From Oehlia diaphana (taxonomy: Eukaryota > Glomeromycota > Glomeromycetes > Glomerales > Glomeraceae), in the NCBI GenBank assembly GCA_003833135.1, contig QZLH01000110.1:94456-158455 (forward strand): 64,000 nucleotides of DNA. Direction: 5' to 3'. Positions within the stretch are counted from its first letter, which is position 1, and each line of letters starts with the position of its first letter. Below are positions 35,548 through 51,517 of this stretch, piece by piece. A program made the translations under genes and the position numbers. The notes below the pieces were generated by a model that saw only the letters and a list, made by a program, of their open reading frames with translations, searched no databases and was not told the origin of the DNA.

Positions 35548-35565
35548 AAAAAAAAAAAAAAAAAA

Positions 35566-35614
<49 letters not shown>

Positions 35615-35801
35615 AAAAGTACAAATTTTTACATTTGTACACACAAAAAATAAATAATAAATACAAAAAGAGAAAATTATATACAAAATCAGTATCACTC
35701 AGGTGGAAATTTTTATACAAAAGAAAATTATTATAATCCAAAAAAAAAAAAAAATGAAATCTATAAATAAAAAAATAATTAATATATAATATTTAACAAG
35801 T

Positions 35802-36443
35802 CTAGTCATCAAAATTATAAGTATATGCTTCAAATTGAGAATGACCACGTCCACGATATGGTGGAGGAGAAGCAGGAGATCGTACAGGTACTTTCTCATT
35901 ATTATGGTGGTGATTAGGAGGAGATCGTCCATCAGCATAAGGTGGTAATTTTGATGAATTAGGAGAAGGACTGGGCGAAGGCATACCATCGTAAAGATTA
36001 GGTGTGGAGATCGGTGGTATAGGAGTTGGTGGTGGTCTAGGTGGTGATTTTGGTGCTACGGTCGGACTAAGATTTGAGTGAAGGGAATTGGAAGAAGACG
36101 TAGATGGTGTTGAAGCACGTGAATAATTGTATTGAATATTATCATAAACGTTTTTTTGTTGTAAAAGATGTTGTTGTTGATGTAAAAAAGCTAATTCAAT
36201 CTTTTTTTTATACAACAATAAATCATAATATTCTTCTTCAATATTATTACTAACTATAGAATCAGTGTAAGAATCACGTTTGTTTCTACTATTTAATGGA
36301 ATTTTTTTTGCATACCCTTCAGGATGATAATGAAATGGAGGTGGTAATTCGCTCGATAGTGATGGTCTCCTAGTACGTTGTTGTGGTATCATTTGTTGTG
36401 GTATCATTTCATAATGATTTTTTTCAGAATATAAATAACGATC

Positions 36444-36477
<34 letters not shown>

Positions 36478-37643
36478 TTAATACTATTATTAATACTAAT
36501 AATATCCTTATCCCTTATATCAATACTAATTTCATCAGGATCATAAACAGATTGATTTGGAGAATAATGACTATTATTAGAGGAATCATAAGGTGAAGGT
36601 GAAAGTAAATTTCTATTAATTTGAGAAGGTGAAGAAGAAAGTTGTTCATTAGGAAATTTTTCATATATATTAGCTACTCTAACACTTTCTTCAATTTGAA
36701 AGTCCATATCAGCACCCCATAAACAAAATTTAAGACATAATTGATGAGTAATACTTATAAATCTACCAGAATAAGTTGGTTGTACACTACGAGGTAAAAA
36801 TAAGTTTATAGTATGAACACATTCTCCTTCATAATGATGAGAAAGAGGTTGTAAATATCTAATCTCTTGTCTTGGAATCACGAGAAAAGCTGATTGTTCC
36901 TTAACATGACGAGTTTCATTTGGATTATTACATCTAAAATCCATACAAGTTTTTAAAGCAATTTCAACCCTTTCAACACTTATACCAGGTCTTAAGAAAC
37001 GAATTCTCATTGGTATAGAAACATAAGTTCCAAGATTAAAATTTTTATTTGGAGGTAAAACAAAAGTATAATCTAAACCACTTCTAGATTCTCCTCTTAA
37101 TTTATAAGGAGTAGAATTTGCATTATCTAAAGTTATGGTTCTTTTAAGAGGACATTGAATTTCAACAGTTTGAGTTGTAGAAGAGACCAAACTTCCTTTC
37201 CTATTTACAATAGCACGTAAAGTATAATTTACCGTACCAATTTCTGATACGATCGTTTCAGGAAGATTATAAGGTAACTTCACTTTAAAAGGAATATCAA
37301 GGTGAAGAATTTGAACCTCTTCTTCGGATTCCCAAATCTTATAAGGCTGATCAACAAGAATTTGTTCACCAGTGTATAAAGCCTTTGATCTCGCTTGAGC
37401 TTTATGCCATGATGTTCTTTCGGCACCTTTTAAGTGTAAACTTATACTTTTAATTTGATGTTGTTTTTGATAACTGAGATGTAAAACACCAGTCAAGAAA
37501 CTATCCGTATCACCAAGAGTTCCTTGTTGAAAAGAAACCGAATCAGCTTCATAAGAAAATGTAATATTTTTATGAGGTTTTATATATGAACTTAAAGGAG
37601 GACGATTTGTTTTTGTTGGACTTGTTGATGATGGTGAAGTCAT
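35802..37643 (-). CDS. Alpha-arrestin with PY motifs
   Basis: A single-exon protein of 613 residues. The N-terminal half is an arrestin fold: arrestin_N about 30-165 (LTGVLHLSYQ, KSISLHLKGAERTSWH, HLDIPFKVKLPYNLPETI) and arrestin_C about 185-345 (LDYTFVLPPNKNFNLGTY, VSIPMRIRF, VERVEIALK, ISITHQLCLKF). The C-terminal about 270 residues are disordered, with a poly-Asn run from (ATT)n (36440-36485), Gln/His stretches and a proline-rich block PKSPPRPPPTPIPPI. Two ubiquitin-ligase binding motifs are visible: LPPY at about 565-568 and PPPY at about 593-596. Fungal alpha-arrestins recruit the Rsp5/NEDD4 HECT ligase to membrane transporters for endocytosis; that role is inferred from domain and motif content. 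The upstream side carries a T/A palindrome at 37751-37778. Confidence 0.9.
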
Positions 37644-40400
<2,757 letters not shown>

Positions 40401-43400
40401 TTAATATATCCAAAACGAGCTTATCTATCAAAAAAAATAAACAATCATGTGGTGAAACGATAGACATCCAAAAAGATGATTTTTTTTATGGTTCGACTGG
40501 TTCGTTATAAATGAGATGAATAATGAAGTTAATATTTGTACAATAATATCCGGGCGTACATAAATAATAAAGTTTATATAAAAATGAAATTTTATTTAAA
40601 TTATTAGTTTTATAAATATTTATCTAGCTGTCATTTTTTTTTAAAAAGATGTTCGTGATATCCGTTTTCTTTTGCCACGTTTATTTTTTTCTTATACTTA
40701 CGAAAATAAAAATCTAAGAGATTTTGATATTTATGTAATCGATTTTTATCGTTATGTTCACCTATGACAAGCGGACTTTTTGAAAAATAATCTATATCTA
40801 TATATATTGATTAGATCATTGTTTATTGTTACTCAAAATGGCGGTTACAGATAATTAGATAATTCCGATCAATAATTTATTTTTAATTGGATTGGTATTA
40901 ATTATTCCGATTGCATTATTAATGATAGGTAATTAATAGGTAACACTTTTCAGCTTGTTTCCTTAAGAGATTTTATTTGATTCGCCAGAGATATGTCAAC
41001 TAATTGCAACGAAAAAAATAATTATGTATACAGTACAAGGTATGATATTACATGGGTTATTTATCATTATTTATCATAAAAAAAAAACAAATATTAAATT
41101 TCCTATTGGTTCTACTTTATAATATTTTTAAAAACAAATTAAATTAAAATTTCCATAAAATTTTTACATTATTAAATACTAGAAATAATATTTATAGAAA
41201 GTGAAGTGTGAAGTTACAAATAGTTATGAAAATAAATGTACGGAAATTTATTACGTTTCAAATGTGTATGGTTCAAAAAAAAAAAATTACCGTAATTTAA
41301 ATATAAACTTTAAAAGGAAAATAATTATGTACAGGTTTCGGGAGCGGGAATGTTAATGTAAAATGTTAATGTGCGACAAATAGAAATTTTACGTCACGTA
41401 CTGCGTAACAAATTGTTAAATGGTAATTTCTGTTAAAATAAACAAATATTTGATGTTATTTAAATTCGTAATTCAACAAACCTATTATTGAAAGTTTGGT
41501 CCTGTCCGTACAAAAACGTCTTGTATCAATGGTATTAATAAAGGTCCAATCAAATTTATTCAGCTAAATTTTGATCTACGTAAAGTTACGCAGATCATTA
41601 TTTTTTTTCAAAATATTTTTTATTATTTTATTTTATTTTTTTTAAAAATTTTTTTTTTTTTTACGCGGGAAGTAGAAAAGTTTAAATCCCTGCATTTCTT
41701 ATTTTTTGTTTTTGGTAAAAATGAAAAAAAAAATTTTCTTACTTTTTTATTCAACCCTACGTTGTACAGCGCATTACATAATAGAAGATCTAGAACAATT
41801 TGATTCTTCCCCTGCTTTCTTATTTACTTATGTGAGTAATTACTTTATAAATGCTTGGTTCTTTTAGTTCTTTCATTATTCTAGTGGTAAGTTCTTGAAC
41901 TATTTGTTTTTTTCCTCATTTTTTTATTGTTTGTTTAATTTTGTATAAATTATTTTTGTTAAAAAATTGAATCCCTTTTTTTTTTTCTCCTTTTAGTCTA
42001 GTTTTTTTTTTTTTTTTGATTATTTAAACAAAATATCAAAATATTTATTTTGGTAAGTTAATTTTTCATCCTATTGTATTCAATTAACTATTGTTTTGAA
42101 AAAAAAAAAAACAAGTTTAATGCAGCTTACATGAAAATTTTTTGATAGGAAAATAGTTCGGATAATTTAGAAATTCTTTCGGACTTTTAAAAGAAAAAAA
42201 ATTAATAAATGCAGCAAATATTATTTTTACTCATTCTAATCTTTTTAATCTTTTTTTTTTTCGGATTTTTTTTTTTTTTTTTAACCTACAAAAGGTATCA
42301 AAGGATTTTTCTGAAACGAATATCCTTGATTATCTAAACATTGGGAATTTTTAATTTTTTAATTATTCTAATCCTAGATTTTTTCCATAATTAGAACGAG
42401 TTTTCTACTCGATTAAGTTATTAACCAAAAAAATAAATTTCATATGAGGGGAAATAATTTTAACTATATATAGATATATTTAATGTACTCGTGGTTAATT
42501 AGATTTCGAACTGCCCATCCAAGTGAAGTGATCCAACCCATGTTTACATTAAACTTTATAAAAGTTTAGAGTTTAGCCAAAATTATAGTTAATTTTGACC
42601 GGAATTAAACCCATAATTTAACCACTTTTTAAAATTATACTGTATATACTGTATATATCGGTAACAAGGGTAAAATCTAATCTTGAATTTGTATTTAATA
42701 TATATTGTAATTTTTTTTAATCTACATATATAAGACTAGAACGAATCGTACAAAATTTTGTGATTATCTCATTTATTCTATTTATTCCATAATAATAATT
42801 ATAAATAAAAGTACCAGTATTTAGAGATCATTACTAATTAACAAGGTACTGTATTCAATGCTATTTTATCAAATTGCATTCATTATAAATAAATTTTAGC
42901 TTTTTACTTATATGCTGTAAATCAGATTTATAAATTTTTTTGAATGGAAATAATAAAATCGTTTAGAACGAATTATGGTACGTCATTTTTAATTTTATTA
43001 AATTAGAAGTAATGTATCAAATGAACGCTTACTAAACTTTATACACCGTCATATAATAATATACGGTATTATTATCCAATTGATTCAACTTTAAAAATCC
43101 TCATTCTCTTAAGTTGTCCAAGTAAAGTGAATGACTAGATACGAAAAATGGACTCAAAAAAAAACTTTGTTATACTATAACTAATATAACTTTTGAAGCA
43201 AATGCGTTGGTTTACTTTATAATTTTATCGGATTTTACGAATAATGGTATATTTAAGAACAAAATTTATAAATCACAACCACTGGTGTTCAACATCACAG
43301 TTATATGTATTAACTATTTTTTTATTTATCATATAATCTTTTTATTCTATATTATTAATATTCTAATTAAGATGTTTCCATTAATAAAATATTATAATTC

Positions 43401-44212
43401 ATATTACAATATTTAATGCTGTATCATCTACTTCATTATACTTCACATATATTTTTCTTAGTTTTTCAATTTTTTTTTATTTTGCAATATTTGTGGTATA
43501 AAAAAAAAGAAAGTAGTTTTCATGAAAACACATACATATGGTGTTGAGTACCAGTGGTGTGATTTATAAAGCTCCTTTAAGAATAACCATATTTTTCTTT
43601 CATTATCCTGTAAAAACATGCATTGAATAAGTTTTTTTGCTTTTCGAATTATAATAAAATAAATTATAATAAAGGAATTCTAATTTAATTACAGTCAAAC
43701 CTCCATATTCTACTGATACAGCTGTTTTGGAAGAAAAATATCTGTATATCGACATATCGGTCGGACTTCGGTCAGTACATACTGTAATAACATGTCATTA
43801 GCAAACTATAATGTGGTGCTAAAATCGCATTATTAGATGGTAAATAAACTATACCATATTTATCATATTAATTAAATTTTCATTCGACGAAAAACAAATA
43901 GAGAGTTTGTAGCGTGCAGTGATGACGTGGCACATATTATAAATTTTTCGCGAATTGTATCATTATTACACGATATTACACACACATCCTTATCTAATCT
44001 GAGCTCAAATCAGAATGACTTAAATATCAATATTATGATTAATTTTCTGTGAACCAAAAAAAAAAAAATATTTAAGAATAATTACAGTAATTGGTCAATA
44101 CTCATTACAGTACAAATATCAGTGAACTAAAATTTTACAGTGGGAAAATTAGGTGACATGTTCAATTTTGTCAATTTGTCAATTTTGATGTGCGTTTATA
44201 AAAAAAAATGAT
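40401..44212. other. Gene-free AT-rich stretch
   Basis: No supportable gene. Around 41850-42010 there are pyrimidine-rich stretches with splice-like sites, but no coding frame goes with them. Confidence 0.4.
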
Positions 44213-44235
44213 TATAAATACTCCAGTGACGAAAC
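44213..44235 (+). promoter_or_regulatory. Family promoter box upstream of copy B
   Basis: TATAAATACTCCAGTGACGA is almost identical to boxes upstream of copies D, F and G. Here it lies about 440 bp before the ATG instead of about 90-130 bp, so intervening sequence has been inserted or the promoter displaced. Confidence 0.55.
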
Positions 44236-44676
44236 TCCTTTGTATAGTAGTTTGGATCCATTATCCTTTTGAATGTTCAATTCGGTTAAGAATAAAAATT
44301 TTAAAATAAATATTCTTCGCAAATAAAAATTAATGGTTTAACCATGAAATTCTGTTTCAATTTTATATATATAACAATAGATTCACTATATACAAATTAC
44401 ACTTCGGATATCTGTTATCCGTATATCCGGCGGATATTTGGATTCTAATCCATTATTATAACATCACGAAAATAAATTATTAAAAAATTTATCATAATGA
44501 CCACCTGCTAAACCATTTAAATATACAGGTCTTTACTTGATCATCCAAAATTATTAATATTTCAAACAACGGACCCCTTAGAAAAAAAAAATTCATATAT
44601 AAATATTTTTTTTTTTATTTACATATTCCTATAAAATTCATTTTTTCTAAAAAAAAAAATATATATATAAGTAATC

Positions 44677-45240
44677 ATGCAAAATTCGTATCCTGAATAC
44701 CCTGAATACTCTGAATACCTCGAATACCACCCTCTTGAAGTCACTAATGATCCACCATACGAAAACGAATCCGTCACTTTCTTAACACATCCGTCACTAA
44801 CCCAACGAACTATTTCTCAACAAAATAATAATTTTTCCATGCATCAAAATCTCCAAATACTTTCCAATTCTATTAATGCATTTGAAGAAAATATTAATAG
44901 ACAACTTGAACAAGTTAATGAACTTAAAAGATTATTAAATCAGATAAACCAATTTATTAACGCGCAACAACAACAACTACCACCACAACAACCTTCTATG
45001 TCTCGTCGTATATACCGAAACCATGTCCCCAGATCTCATCCTTATTTGATAAACGCCCTTTAGTTTCTTCTTGTACACCAACTATTCGTTATGCTACGCC
45101 AACTTACCGTCATGAATGTTTTATTAATATTACCGAACAACTCACTTTCACCGAATATTCTTCCTTGTCAACAAACGAACGTTCCTACTGAGACAATTAA
45201 TAATGAAATTTTCTCCTGATATTCAGCTCTGGGTACATCT
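44677..45240 (+). pseudogene. Family copy B, frameshifted
   Basis: Reads in frame for 128 codons (44677-45063) through the coiled coil and PSMSRRIYRNHVPRSHPYL block. A one-base deletion at about 45048 then shifts the frame and stops it. The remaining similarity (PLVSSCTPTIR, ATPTYRHECF) continues in another frame to about 45210. The end is also damaged: the region for DIQDYEFW reads GATATTCAGCTCTGG. The N-terminus has an expanded PEYPEYSEYLEY tyrosine repeat. A shortened product of 128 residues could still be made. Confidence 0.7.
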
Positions 45241-46214
45241 GCAGAATGGATGGAGTACTATCACAGGAATATTATTTTATTTAAAATCATTTCTAATAAG
45301 ATTACTATAGAGTTGGTTCTTTATTTTTTTCTTCTTATACTTAATAAATATTTGATAAAAATTTTGACAAAAGATAAGGAAAATAAGACGTGAACAAGAA
45401 ATATATTAGCAAAAATTAAGATTTTGGATTGAAATGGTTACAACCGTATCTTGATATAACGAACTCGCATTTTCATTTCACGTGATATTTAACCAATAAA
45501 TACTCCATATATCGTTATAATGAATTATTAACTAAAACACGACTCCTATTTTGCATATATATATCTCTCTATATATACTGTATATATAGCCATATAGGTA
45601 GATAGATATATGGAGTTAGGCAGATACTTATCAATTAGAATAGTCTAGTTACTTAGTAATTTAGCGTCTTTTTATTTGTACTCTCCTCTGTTCTCGTCGG
45701 TATAATAAAAATAAAATTAACCAACTAAATTTTAAATTCTTTTATATAATCTCATAACGAATTTGAGGTGATAACCCTATATGACATCTTTAATTGCATC
45801 AAGAGATGGATTTTTTTTTTTTTTAATTGACAAAGTAAAAAAATTTAAAACTCATTGTATTCAATCAAAAAATTAAATATCGTCTTCTTCCTTTTCCATT
45901 TATGGTGTCATTACCTGTCAGTATTAAAAATTAACTATGATAGTTTATTAAAACAAATAACAATAAGCAAAACTTCACCATTAATGTGTGATAATTTAGT
46001 TTATGAAGTATAAATAAAAAATTTTTCTCAAATAAGAACAATTTAATTCTTTTTTTATATTGTAAATTATAATAAATTGTTCCGATTACCCGAACTAGTA
46101 TGGTAAGTGTTGTAGCATCAAACGGGTTTTTTATCTCTCATAAATCTTTACTAAAGTACATATTAACATATGTCATTAATAAACTATAATGCGGGTCAAA
46201 ATCTATATTTTGCC
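45241..46214. repeat. Duplicated 3' and 5' flanks of the family
   Basis: 45280-45540 (TTGACAAAAGATAAGGAAAATAAG..., ACTCCATATATCGTTATAA) matches, inverted, 51300-51430 next to copy E and, directly, 46505-46690 after copy C. 45940-46170 resembles the 5' flanks of copies D and F (ATAATTTAGTTTATGAAGTA). Copy units therefore carried both flanks. Confidence 0.6.
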
Positions 46215-46434
46215 CTCAACAACCATCACCACCACAACAAACTTCTATGCCTTGTCGTATATGCCAATACCTTGCCCCAAACCTCATCCTTGTTTGAATG
46301 AACGTCCTTTAGTTTCTTCTCGTACACCAACTATTTGTTATATTGCGCCAACGTATCATCATACTAACGTTCCTGCTGAGACAATTGATAGTGAAATTTT
46401 CTCTTCTGATATTCAGGATTATGAAATTTGGTAA
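46215..46434 (+). pseudogene. Family copy C, 3' half only
   Basis: Starts abruptly in the CAACAACCATCACCACCACAAC linker and encodes the C-terminal half (SMPCRICQYLAPNPHPCL-like, then DIQDYEIW). RIYRNHA has become RICQYLA and the terminal F is I. The N-terminal half, including the coiled coil, is missing. The frame stays open to the stop at 46432 but is probably untranslated. TAAAACTTGTATGCAGACAG-type 3' sequence follows. Confidence 0.65.
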
Positions 46435-46714
46435 AACTTGTAAACTTGTATGCAGACAGCCTATTACAGTATATAAATTATATGGATATATAATAAAATA
46501 AGTTTATAGAGTTTATTCTTTATTTTTTTTCTTGCTCATTTTTATACTTTGTAAATATTTGATAAAAATTTTGACAAAAGACAAAGAAAATAAGACGTGA
46601 ACGAGAAAAATATTAGCAAAATAAGATTTTGGATTACGAACTCGTATTTTCATAATATGTGATATTTAACCAATCAAACAACAAACTAATCAATTATCCC
46701 TAATCATTATAGAT

Positions 46715-46940
46715 GCCGTCGGAATTGGCAAATTGAAATTACGGCATTATGAAATATGGATTTTTACCAAACATCAGCATTATAGATTTACGGATTATAA
46801 ATTATTTACGGTATAATCAAAAAAAAAATATTTACTTTCTTTGTGTAATTTTTGTATATTTGGCATTAAATAATTATGACATAACGGCGATTTAATATAT
46901 TACGGTATAAGCTTCATATGCCGTAATTAATTCCGACGGC
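46715..46940. mobile_element. GCCGTCGGAATT inverted-repeat element
   Basis: A 226-bp non-coding segment with termini GCCGTCGGAATT / AATTCCGACGGC and inner inverted ATTACGGCATTATGAA / TTCATATGCCGTAATT blocks. No convincing target duplication was seen. Confidence 0.55.
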
Positions 46941-47245
46941 AAGTATACTTACTAATCATCCCTAGCGTTCCCAGTACTTGACACGTGACCATGTAAAAAA
47001 TCATCACATCCCAGTGTTTCATTGTTTATATTCATCTGAAGGGACCGAGTTGGTAAAAACTTATTCGTCACACATTATTTGTCACCGAACTGATCTCGTG
47101 ACACTGTTATATATATATATATATATGACAGTGCATAATTCCGCATAATGCCGGCCAACCAGTGGTTTTTTTCTTGGTACGCTAGTCGCTAGGGAGTTTT
47201 TATAGGGTATAAAATCCTTGAGGTGAAAACCAAAGGGGTTGTTTC

Positions 47246-47308
47246 TGTATATTGAGAGCTGACTGTACTGTACGTTAAGATTATGCTGCAGAAGCCTACA
47301 TTGCATCG
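47246..47308 (-). repeat. Transposon-terminus-like segment shared with 51211-51262
   Basis: On the minus strand GATGCAATGTAGGCTTCTGC, AGCATAATCTTAACG and TACAGTCAGCTCTCAATATA match 51211-51262 in order. CAGTCAGCTCT next to TA looks like a pogo/Tc1-type end. Confidence 0.45.
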
Positions 47309-47877
47309 TAATTTTTTTTTAATTGACATAAAAAATTTTAAAACTTAATGTGATTTATTCGAAATTTATTACCAAGTCCATCCAGAAATTTCAGGCAAAA
47401 TTTGACCATAAAATCATTGAAGGAATAACACGTAATCATTTATAAGTAGTATAAACAGTGGTAGTTTAATGATTCCGTATTCATTCTAATTAACTATATT
47501 CGTAATCTCTCCTTTTATGATGTCATTAGAACAAAAATGTCAATGATAAGCAAATTTCAAAAAAATTAAACATACTATAGCTCCATTAATGAATGCATAA
47601 TTTAGTTTATGAAGTATAAAATAAAAATTTTCCAAATACGTAAAAACAGCGTAGAAACAGCAAAAGATTACCCGAATGTTGCAATTTGACAAAAAAAAAG
47701 CAGGTTTGCGAATGTATAAACAGGTTTGACAAATGAATTAACAGGTTTGACATGAATTAAACATGACTTTTTATCTCGTGATCCGTAAATCTTTACTATT
47801 TCTTTACTTCTTTACTATTTCAAATGCCGAGTAGGAAAAATTAAAGGATATTTTGGATTATCTTCAATGAAAAAGTG

Positions 47878-47900
47878 ATACAAATACTCCAGTGGCGAAA
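47878..47900 (+). promoter_or_regulatory. Family promoter box of copy D
   Basis: ATACAAATACTCCAGTGGCG; the TATAAA core has changed to TACAAA. Followed by the conserved (AATAA)n and CATTTCTTTTTT leader seen in copies F and G. Confidence 0.55.
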
Positions 47901-47956
47901 ATAAAATAAAATAAAATAAACATTTCTTTTTTTTCCTATAAATTCACACTGTATTT

Positions 47957-48462
47957 TTCCCGAATACTCCGAATATCACCCTTTTGAAGTCGCAAATGAT
48001 TTTAATGATCCGCCATACGAAAACACTCTCTTAACACACCCACCACTAACTCAACGCAATGTTTCTCAACAAAATAAGAACTTTTCTATGCACCAAAATC
48101 TCCAAATCTTTTCCAATTCTATTAATACATTTGAAGAAAATATTAACAGACAACTTGAACAAGTTAATGAACTTAAAAGGTTATTAAATCAGATAAGACA
48201 ATTTATTATCGCGCAACAACCATCACCACCATCACAACAAACTTCTATGCCTCGTCGTATATACCGAAACCATGCCCCCAGACCTCATCCTTATTTGAAT
48301 GAACGTCCTTTAGTTTCTTCTCGTACGCCAACTATTCGTAATGCTGCACCAGCGTACCGTCATACTACCGAACAACTCTCTTCACCGGATGCTCTTCATT
48401 GTCAACAGACAACTGATAATGAAATTTTTTCTTCTGATATTCAGGATTATGAGTTTTGGTAA
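47957..48462 (+). pseudogene. Family copy D, start codon region lost
   Basis: The frame is open from the N-terminal EYSEYHPFEVANDFNDPPYE region to a normal DIQDYEFW end. The expected start (ATCATGAC(A/G)CAAAATTC in other copies) is replaced by CACTGTATTTTTCCC, so no ATG precedes the conserved N-terminus. Translation could only start at Met 48088, giving 124 residues that keep the coiled coil, the RRIYRNHAPRPHPYLNER block and the C-terminus. It has a short internal deletion in the CQQTNVPAETTD region (only CQQTTDNE remains). The promoter and 3' region are well preserved, so an N-terminally shortened protein is possible. Confidence 0.65.
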
Positions 48463-51400
48463 AACTTGTAAATTTATATGTAAACAGTCTATTACAGTAT
48501 AAAAATTATATGGCTTTATAATAAAATACGATCTAATATTAGATTATAGTAGATTTCTCGGAATTATGTTCTTTATTTATTTTTATTTTTTTTTTTGTTT
48601 TTTTTCTTATTTCATTTTTATACTTTGTTATTTCTTGAATATTTATATTTTATATTATCATATTTTTTTACTTAATATTAAATAAAGTTACATATCTTAT
48701 CTCATAAATACATAATACAAATTTATATCAAGAAGTGTAAAGTTTTGTTTCATGGAAAATTTTGCATACAAGTTGAGAAATTATTTTTTTGCAATTAGAG
48801 ATTAATGGTCACGCCGCCTACCATTCTCAATCGTTAATTCTAGTGATATCATAATTGGATAATTTAACATCAAAATATAATCTGTTTTTCAGGGAGTTTT
48901 TTATAAAGTCTAATTCTTGGCCGCATTATGTTTACGGTAAAGCGTCAGTTAACCTTACAGTTCAGTTCGATGTGTTCAGTTTTGATGTGCAAAAAATGTT
49001 GTTTATACTGTGGTACATTTCTTATAAAAAATACTCTAGTAATATATTGAACCTCATTTGCCTTTATATAAAAAAAGCGAAACAATATTTTTTTTTTTCT
49101 TTTTTTTTTTTATCGAAAAATTATTTGTTGCACTCCTGCATAATTCTATTCTCAATTTAACCAATAAGTCGGGTATAATCAGCTAATTTCATAATATAGA
49201 GAACACTCATCATTTTACTCCATACCGAGAGACACTCAAATCTAACATATAATTTTTGCCTTTATTCTGAACTTTACTGAGTTTTACCAAATATTCCGAC
49301 GGTTCAATATAATACAAAATAAAGATCTTAAATATTAACAATTTCTTTCTACAATTCTACCTCACCAAAATATGAATTTTTTTTTCTCGTATTTCTAGCT
49401 ATTTGATTTAGGAAATTGCAAAAATTTCACGGAAAATGAGAGATTTTTAATTGTAGGAAAAAAAGAAATGACAATATATAATTTTTTTAATTTATAGATA
49501 AATTACAATCATCAATTGATAATACTGAATAAAAGTTTTTGACCTATTTGCTAATAAATAAAGAAATACTAAAAAAATAGTATCAATAATCACAATTATC
49601 ACATGATAAAAAAAGGAATTTACTGACTGACGTTTTACATAAAAAGTTAACATAATGCGGCAAATAATCCGCAGCTAATGACATACTCTCAGATTTTTCT
49701 AGAATATGATATATGAAAATTTTATTACACATGTAAGAAGTTATTTAAAAATCGTTTTAGTAAAGATTAGACTGTTTAATGCAATGTAATCAGAGCAATT
49801 TATAGTAATTACAATAAGAACTTTTGAAAAAATTTCATTTATATTAAACTAAATTATCATACACTGATTGAGCTCTTTGTTCGTATCTACATGTGACTGA
49901 AATAACGCACATTTGGAAGGACCCAGGATAATTATACGAGTCACATCCGCAGTACTAATAATATACATTTTATCATATGACCTTGTATATGTATTAAAAA
50001 TATTAAATAGTTATTGGATGGGGGAATAGAGATATCGGTCGAAGGCCGATATTCCCCATCCAATAACTGAGTTATAAGTTCGATCATTTATTGATTTCAA
50101 TATTGGGATGTCCCATAAAAATATCGGCCAGTAAAATCCGTGATTTTGATACTATTTTATTTCTTTATTTTCAAAAACTTTTATTCAGTCTTATCAATTG
50201 TCTGTGGCAATAATCAATATGCAATTGTAATTTATCTATAAATTAAAAAAAATTATAGATTGCCATTTCTTTTTTTCCTACAATTAAAAATCTCATTTTC
50301 CGTGAAATGAAATTTTTGGCTAGAAACCTAGAAATATGTGAAAAAAAAAAATCATATTTTGGTTCATCTACTGGAGGTGGAATTGTAAAATGAAATTGTT
50401 AATATTTAAAAATTGTTCAAGATCTTTATTGTTATATAAATAAAATTAAAATATACAGTATATGACTTGTACAGTATATATGGTTTATATTTTAAATAAA
50501 ACATGTCGAATTTATGGTAAATGTATCTAACATAAATGATAAATTCTGATAAATTTACTACATTGTGGTATGTTTGGTGAAATTATCTAATACAAAATAA
50601 ATTTTCCCAAAAAACAACGTACTATTTATATCAAAAATTAATGTAATATTACACATCATATTCCCGCTTTTATTAGAAATTTACATGTGACCTTAACATT
50701 TTACTTAAAATTACTTTTTTACTAAGACATAGTTTTGATGGTACTCTATTTTAGCATATGACTTTCTCTTAAATATTCACGCTAAAAATGCAAAACAATA
50801 TACTTTTTTTGCATATGTCCTTTATTATAATTATCTGGGGTCATGAAATGGAGTTATGCATATTATTTAAGGTAATGATGAAATTTTGTTTATTGACAAT
50901 GGTTTTAATGAACTTTCATAGTTAATTTTTACAAACTAATTTCGCATGTAAATGACACATACCATAAATGAAAGAAGTATTTTTAATTAGTTATTCCATT
51001 ACGATAATAGTTAACCAGAAGTATTCAGAACGACATTAAACAAACGCTATCACTAACAAACGATTAGGTGTTATCCTTCAATGATTCTATGGTCAAATTT
51101 TGTCTGAAATTTGTTAATAAATCACACTATGAATCCGACTACAAATATGAGTTTTATATTTTTTTACTTTTATGTCAATTAGAAAAAATTTCGTCATTTG
51201 ACGCAATTAAAGATGCAATGCAGGCTTTGCAGCATAATCCTAATGTACAGTCAGCTCTAAATATAACATTCGATATAAGATTATATCGAAGAATTTAAAG
51301 CAATTCGTTATAACGATATATGGAGTATTTGATTGGTTAAATATCGCATGCAAGTTCGTACTCCAAAATCTCATTTTTGCTAATCTTTTTCGCATTTTTA

Positions 51401-51517
51401 TCAAATATCTATAAGTATAAAAATGAAATAATAAAAAAAAATAAAGAACAATATCTATAATATTAGATCTTTTTTATCATAAATCCATATTATTTCATAC
51501 AAATTACATTACAAGTT
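48463..51517. repeat. Segmental duplications and long palindrome
   Basis: 48850-49010 is an orphan 5' flank (TTGGCCGCATTATGTT...TTCAGTTTTGATGTG) with no gene behind it. Arms 49310-49570 and 50150-50440 are inverted copies of each other. 49646-50045 is an inverted copy of 52130-52667. An AATAGTTATTGG MITE sits at about 50005-50150. 51211-51262 matches 47246-47308, and 51300-51510 is the inverted 3' flank of copy E. No intact gene is seen. Confidence 0.6.

Larger units (their letters stand above)
46435..47877. other. Intergenic DNA between copies C and D
   Basis: Contains the GCCGTCGG inverted-repeat element (46715-46940), a Tc1/pogo-like terminus (47246-47308) and, from about 47560, the duplicated 5' flank of copy D. 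Confidence 0.45.

Noticed and set aside
35038..35741. Open frames on both strands across the N gap
   Set aside because: They consist of homopolymer Lys/Phe runs and unknown bases.
35705..35989. 96-codon minus-strand frame
   Set aside because: Out-of-frame overlap with the 3' end of the arrestin gene.
42530..43160. Possible paired terminal motifs CCAAGTGAAGTG / CCAAGTAAAGTG
   Set aside because: Same orientation, short and surrounded by unmatched sequence; no element could be defined.
51068..51298. 76-codon plus-strand frame
   Set aside because: It runs across a repeat segment shared with 47246-47308 and an inverted 3' flank; probably chance.
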